Of a DNA stretch of 64,000 nt, positions 61,142 to 64,000 are shown piece by piece; the first letter of the stretch is position 1, and each line of letters starts with the position of its first letter. Source of the stretch: Janthinobacterium sp. LM6 (GTDB lineage Bacteria > Pseudomonadota > Gammaproteobacteria > Burkholderiales > Burkholderiaceae_D). The notes under the pieces are model-generated. The model saw nothing but the letters and a program-made list of their open reading frames with translations. It searched no databases and was not told the DNA's origin. The stretch covers positions 2,108,001 through 2,172,000 of the forward strand of contig NZ_CP019510.1 of NCBI RefSeq assembly GCF_002002885.1. Direction: 5' to 3'. Both the position numbers and the translations under genes were made by a program.

Positions 61142-61629
61142 CACAGGCCGCCAAAGCTTTCATTGCGCATGGTGGCGGCCACCACGAAATGCGCCTGGCC
61201 ATCGCGGAACAGGGCACGGATCAAAGGCGTGGCGAACGCCCAGCGGCAATCGACGGAAATGACGACGATATCGCCGGCCTGGCCGAACATGGCGGCGCCG
61301 ACCGCATCGCTGCCGTTGACGGAGATCACGGGGCTGACCTTGTCATACATGCCCATGGAACTGTCGCGTATTTTTTGCATGACGGCGTGGTAGCGCTGCT
61401 GGTTGGCGCTGTCGGGGTCGAGGTCCTTGGCCCCCGTGACGGCATAGCGCGCCCCTTCGCGCACCGCGTGCTGCATGGTCATATTGGCAAAATAAGCCAT
61501 GCTCAATTCAATGATGCCGATTATCAGCATGAGAAAGACCGGTGTTATCAGGGCCAATTCGACCAGGGTGGCGCCAGCCTGTCCGCTTTGCTTGCGGAAT
61601 ATGCGGGAATCGGCCTGTTTTAAGCGCAT
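61141..61629 (-). CDS. tadE: TadE-like pseudopilin
   Basis: A 162-residue pseudopilin with GQAGATLVELALITPVFLMLIIGIIEL pilin-like helix (the conserved Glu is in VELAL) and a small periplasmic domain. It is first of a three-gene operon with the second pseudopilin and TadG. The start at 61629 is chosen for a good N-terminus; the frame is open to 61698. Confidence 0.83.
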   Translation of the reverse strand: MRLKQADSRIFRKQSGQAGATLVELALITPVFLMLIIGIIELSMAYFANMTMQHAVREGARYAVTGAKDLDPDSANQQRYHAVMQKIRDSSMGMYDKVSPVISVNGSDAVGAAMFGQAGDIVVISVDCRWAFATPLIRALFRDGQAHFVVAATMRNESFGGL

Positions 61630-62189
61630 GGGAATAATCCGGTTAGGTTCCGCGATGACGAATGTCGGGCGGATGGCATTGCGCCATTTGACTGACAATT
61701 ATTCTATATCGATTTTCAAGGGCGTGTCCGCAATTTAAATTATTACAGGTCAAGATAATCGCAATTAACTGCGTTATTTCAAACGTGCCGGCCCCGTCGC
61801 TACAGGGCCGGGGGTAATATGCGCGGGTATGAAAACAGGCCTGGTGTCAGGATTGTCCTGCGTGCAGGCAAGGACTTGTTTTGCAAGGTGATGCAACAAA
61901 AATGCTGCAATGTAAGCAACAGCAGCGGTGGCAGCAGCGATGGCGCGCCCGTGGCGCACCCGCCCTGGCCACGCTGCCCATCCATCGGCTCACGCCCGGC
62001 ATGCGGCGACCGCTGCCCTGGGGCACGCACCGCGTTTGCGCGTGCCGGCCCAAGGCCTCTTCCTTTGTGCCCCCATGACTTCTTTCCCCCGCGCGCGGCA
62101 GCAGAAGGCGCGCGCGGACGAGGCAGGCAAGCCGATTCGGATCAACAACATTCCCCGATGGGAGTGGGCTTCAAGTAAAGAGGTAAAGC
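61630..62189. other. 560-base divergent spacer, no gene seen
   Basis: The left part (61660-61790) is AT-rich and probably holds promoters for the pseudopilin operon. A GC hairpin CCGGCCC/GGGCCGG (about 61788-61811) lacks a T-run. Open frames in the right part have no ribosome site or recognisable protein. Confidence 0.5.
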
Positions 62190-62879
62190 ATGTCAACAAA
62201 CAATGTCATACGCGTCATGCTGGTGTCGGACCACAAGACCTGGCTGTGGGGCCTGGAGCAGTTGCTCGCCGGCGCCCAGCCGCCGATGCAGGTGGTGGCC
62301 AGCTCCACCGAGATCGACAGCGCGCTGCTGCTGGCGCGCACGCTGTGTCCCGACGTCATCGTGCTCGACGCCGATCTGGGCTGCGGCGGCGCCTGCGCCA
62401 TCGATTATCTGCCGCAGCTGCTGGGCAATGGCGTGTCGCGCGCATTGCTGTTCAGCGGCACGCAGGACCAGGCCGCCTGCGGGCGCGCCGTGCGCAGCGG
62501 CGCGCGCGCCGTGGTGGGCAAGGAAACGCCGGTCAAGCAAATGGTCGACGCCATCGCCCGCCTGCATCAGGGCGAATTGTGCCTGGACCCGGCGCTGCTC
62601 GACAGCATGCTGGGCGTGCTGAACAAGCCGGAAGCGGCGCCCGACCCGGAAGAGCAGCGCATCGCCAGGCTGACGCTGAAGGAGCGCAAGATCGTGGCCA
62701 TGATGGTGGAAGGAAATGGCGCGCTGAACCGTGCGATCGCCCAGCGCGCTTTTATCTCGGAGCAAACCTTGCGTAATCATTTGACATCGATCTACAGCAA
62801 GCTCGATGTCACCAACCGCCTGGAATTATATGTGTACGCCACCCGCAACCGGCTGGCCGAACCCGTCCATGCGGAATGA
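62190..62879 (+). CDS. LuxR-family response regulator beside Tad locus
   Basis: A 229-residue regulator with a receiver (phosphoacceptor in VIVLDADLG, Ser in LFSGT, Lys in VGKET) and C-terminal GerE/LuxR helix-turn-helix (LTLKERKIVAMMVEGNGALNRAIAQRAFISEQTLRNHLTSIYSKL). No kinase gene is next to it. It lies between the pseudopilin operon and the Flp pilin gene, both read away from it or downstream, so it may control the Tad genes. AGAGGTAAAG precedes the ATG. Confidence 0.88.
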   Translation: MSTNNVIRVMLVSDHKTWLWGLEQLLAGAQPPMQVVASSTEIDSALLLARTLCPDVIVLDADLGCGGACAIDYLPQLLGNGVSRALLFSGTQDQAACGRAVRSGARAVVGKETPVKQMVDAIARLHQGELCLDPALLDSMLGVLNKPEAAPDPEEQRIARLTLKERKIVAMMVEGNGALNRAIAQRAFISEQTLRNHLTSIYSKLDVTNRLELYVYATRNRLAEPVHAE

Positions 62880-63083
62880 CAGTACATATGTCCTGATTAT
62901 AGACAAAAAATTAAGATGATTTGTACTGCGCATAAAATGACTTTTCTCTGATTCGATTTAATGTTTGTTTATATAAAATACACGCATCAGAAAATGGCAA
63001 ATAAAAACAAAGAGAATGTTTTTATTTTCAGACTGTATTTTCAGTTTTTATCATGTTTAAAACTTGACCTGAAAGGAAAAAAT

Positions 63084-63257
63084 ATGAATTTCATTAAAAA
63101 CTTTATCGCCGAAGAAGATGGCGTGACGGCCATCGAATATGCGCTGATCGCTGCGCTGGTGGCTGCGGCGCTGGTCACGGCCGTCGGCTATTTCACCACC
63201 GGCCTCGATGGCGCCTTCAAGGCGATCGGCACCAAGCTGACGGGCGCGGCGATCTAA
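63084..63257 (+). CDS. flp: Flp-type pilin
   Basis: A 57-residue Flp prepilin: short leader (MNFIKNFIAEEDG) ending at the prepilin cleavage site before VTAIEYALIAALVAAA, with the conserved Glu and Tyr of Flp pilins. It forms the Tad pilus fibre. AAAGG lies before the ATG. The 200 bases upstream are AT-rich, consistent with a strong promoter. Confidence 0.93.
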   Translation: MNFIKNFIAEEDGVTAIEYALIAALVAAALVTAVGYFTTGLDGAFKAIGTKLTGAAI

Positions 63258-63372
63258 GGCGCCTGCCCACCGCGCTGCACCCCGACAGGCCGCTGCCCAT
63301 GCGCGGCGGCCTGCCGGCTTCCCGCCCAACGATGCGCATGCCGTCATGCGCTTGGCTTGCATCAGGTACACG

Positions 63373-63933
63373 ATGGACCCTCATTCTTTCTGGACGTTCA
63401 GCCCCGCCATGGTCTTGTGGGGGCTGCTTGCCGCGGCTGTCTGGCATGACGTGCGCCGCCGGCGCATTCCCAACCGGCTGGTGTTGTCCGGCGCCTTGCT
63501 TGGCGTGCTGCTCAACAGTGTGGCCTTGCCCGGGCTGACGCCGGCCGGGCCGTGGCTGGCGCTGGGCGGCCTGGCCGTCGGCCTGGGCTTGCTGCTGCCC
63601 ATGTACGCGATGAAGGCGCTGGGCGCGGGCGACGTCAAGCTGATGGCGATGGTGGGGGCTTTTCTTGGCCCGCGCCCCGCCGTGTTTGCCGTGCTGTGCA
63701 GCCTGCTCGCGGGCGGCGTGCTGGCGCTGGCCGTCGCCCTGTGCCGGGGCACGCTGCGCCAGGCGATGGCGAATGCCCGGCAATTGCTGCTGCAAGGCTG
63801 GCTGCGCGCCGCGGCAGGCGAGGTGCCGCGTGTCGGCCCGCCCGCCGTACCGGGTGGCAACTTGCCGTACGCGATCGCCATTGCCGCCGGCACCGCCATC
63901 TGGCTGGCCCTGGCGGCCGGCGGGTATGCATGA
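63373..63933 (+). CDS. cpaA: Prepilin peptidase (CpaA/TadV)
   Basis: A 186-residue membrane protease of the A24 type with five or six helices. Catalytic aspartates are in WHDVRRRRIPN and GAGDVKLMAM. It cleaves the Flp prepilin leader. ATG 63373 is chosen (CAGG upstream); ATG 63346 would extend the N-terminus. It lies 115 bases after flp. Confidence 0.87.
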   Translation: MDPHSFWTFSPAMVLWGLLAAAVWHDVRRRRIPNRLVLSGALLGVLLNSVALPGLTPAGPWLALGGLAVGLGLLLPMYAMKALGAGDVKLMAMVGAFLGPRPAVFAVLCSLLAGGVLALAVALCRGTLRQAMANARQLLLQGWLRAAAGEVPRVGPPAVPGGNLPYAIAIAAGTAIWLALAAGGYA

Positions 63934-63975
63934 TGTGCCCGTCCGGAAACCCAAGTTTTACCAAGAGGAAAAATC

Positions 63976-64000
63976 ATGAGAAATAGCCGCGTTGCGATCG
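63976..64000 (+). CDS. Start of next Tad gene (probably cpaB), cut by window edge
   Basis: An ATG at 63976 with AGAGGAAAAA upstream, followed by eight codons (MRNSRVAI) to the edge. Position after cpaA suggests cpaB, which codes a Flp pilus assembly protein, but the sequence is too short to confirm. Confidence 0.45.

Noticed and set aside
61788..61811. GC hairpin in the pseudopilin/LuxR spacer as a terminator
   Set aside because: No T-run on either side and no gene ending next to it on the right strand.

Overview
This 64 kb window is high-GC chromosomal DNA that reads as a member of the Oxalobacteraceae (Betaproteobacteria), most likely Janthinobacterium or a close relative such as Massilia or Duganella. 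That placement is inferred from the protein families and their mixture (glycine-zipper and OmpA stress lipoproteins, DUF3309, BON, PhaB, Flp/Tad pilus, yfhM-pbpC pair), not from a database search. There are no transposases, integrases, phage genes, CRISPR arrays, rRNA or tRNA genes. It looks like ordinary core and envelope chromosome with many small stress proteins.

Layout. 1-2.7 kb: 3' part of an M16 zinc protease. 2.7-19 kb: an envelope-stress region rich in small lipoproteins and membrane proteins: OmpA/glycine-zipper proteins, an OsmB-like protein, a Crp/Fnr-type regulator, AsmA, DUF4398 proteins, a ferritin-like protein, an ElaB/YqjE/YqjK-like trio, a patatin phospholipase, a C-x10-C repeat protein, a BON lipoprotein, an AI-2E-family exporter, a YihY/BrkB protein and an OmpA porin. 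19.4-27.3 kb: bacterial alpha-2-macroglobulin plus penicillin-binding protein 1C. 28.8-34.8 kb: a DctB/DctD-like two-component system next to a sulfonate/nitrate-type ABC transporter. 35.8-39.9 kb: a winged-helix protein, an MtfA-like peptidase and a LytS/LytT-type two-component system. 40-45.3 kb: a serine hydrolase with a TPR tail and a glutamate/aspartate-type ABC importer. 45.4-52 kb: stress proteins, phaB, a DksA-like protein and a hydroxypyruvate isomerase. 52.3-55.8 kb: a RhlE-type helicase and a chemoreceptor. 56.2-59.2 kb: a hydrolase/amidohydrolase/XapX operon. 59.2-64 kb: part of a Tad (Flp) pilus locus that continues past the right edge.

Three signals are not explained by the gene list. 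(1) A 16-bp palindrome, TGTACG-N4-CGTACA or a close variant, occurs six times in front of small envelope-protein genes. One copy lies between a glycine-zipper gene and the Crp/Fnr-type gene, which suggests an envelope-stress regulon with a local regulator. (2) Three intergenic elements of about 120-135 bases start at or within a few bases of a stop codon, in the same orientation as the gene. They share core arms, but their outer stems and central hairpins differ in sequence while staying complementary. (3) A sigma-54-type promoter with TGCGG/CCGCA dyads upstream precedes the ABC operon whose neighbour is a DctD-like sigma-54 activator. A second sigma-54-type promoter precedes the winged-helix gene. 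Together these suggest sigma-54 control of an uptake operon by its adjacent two-component system.
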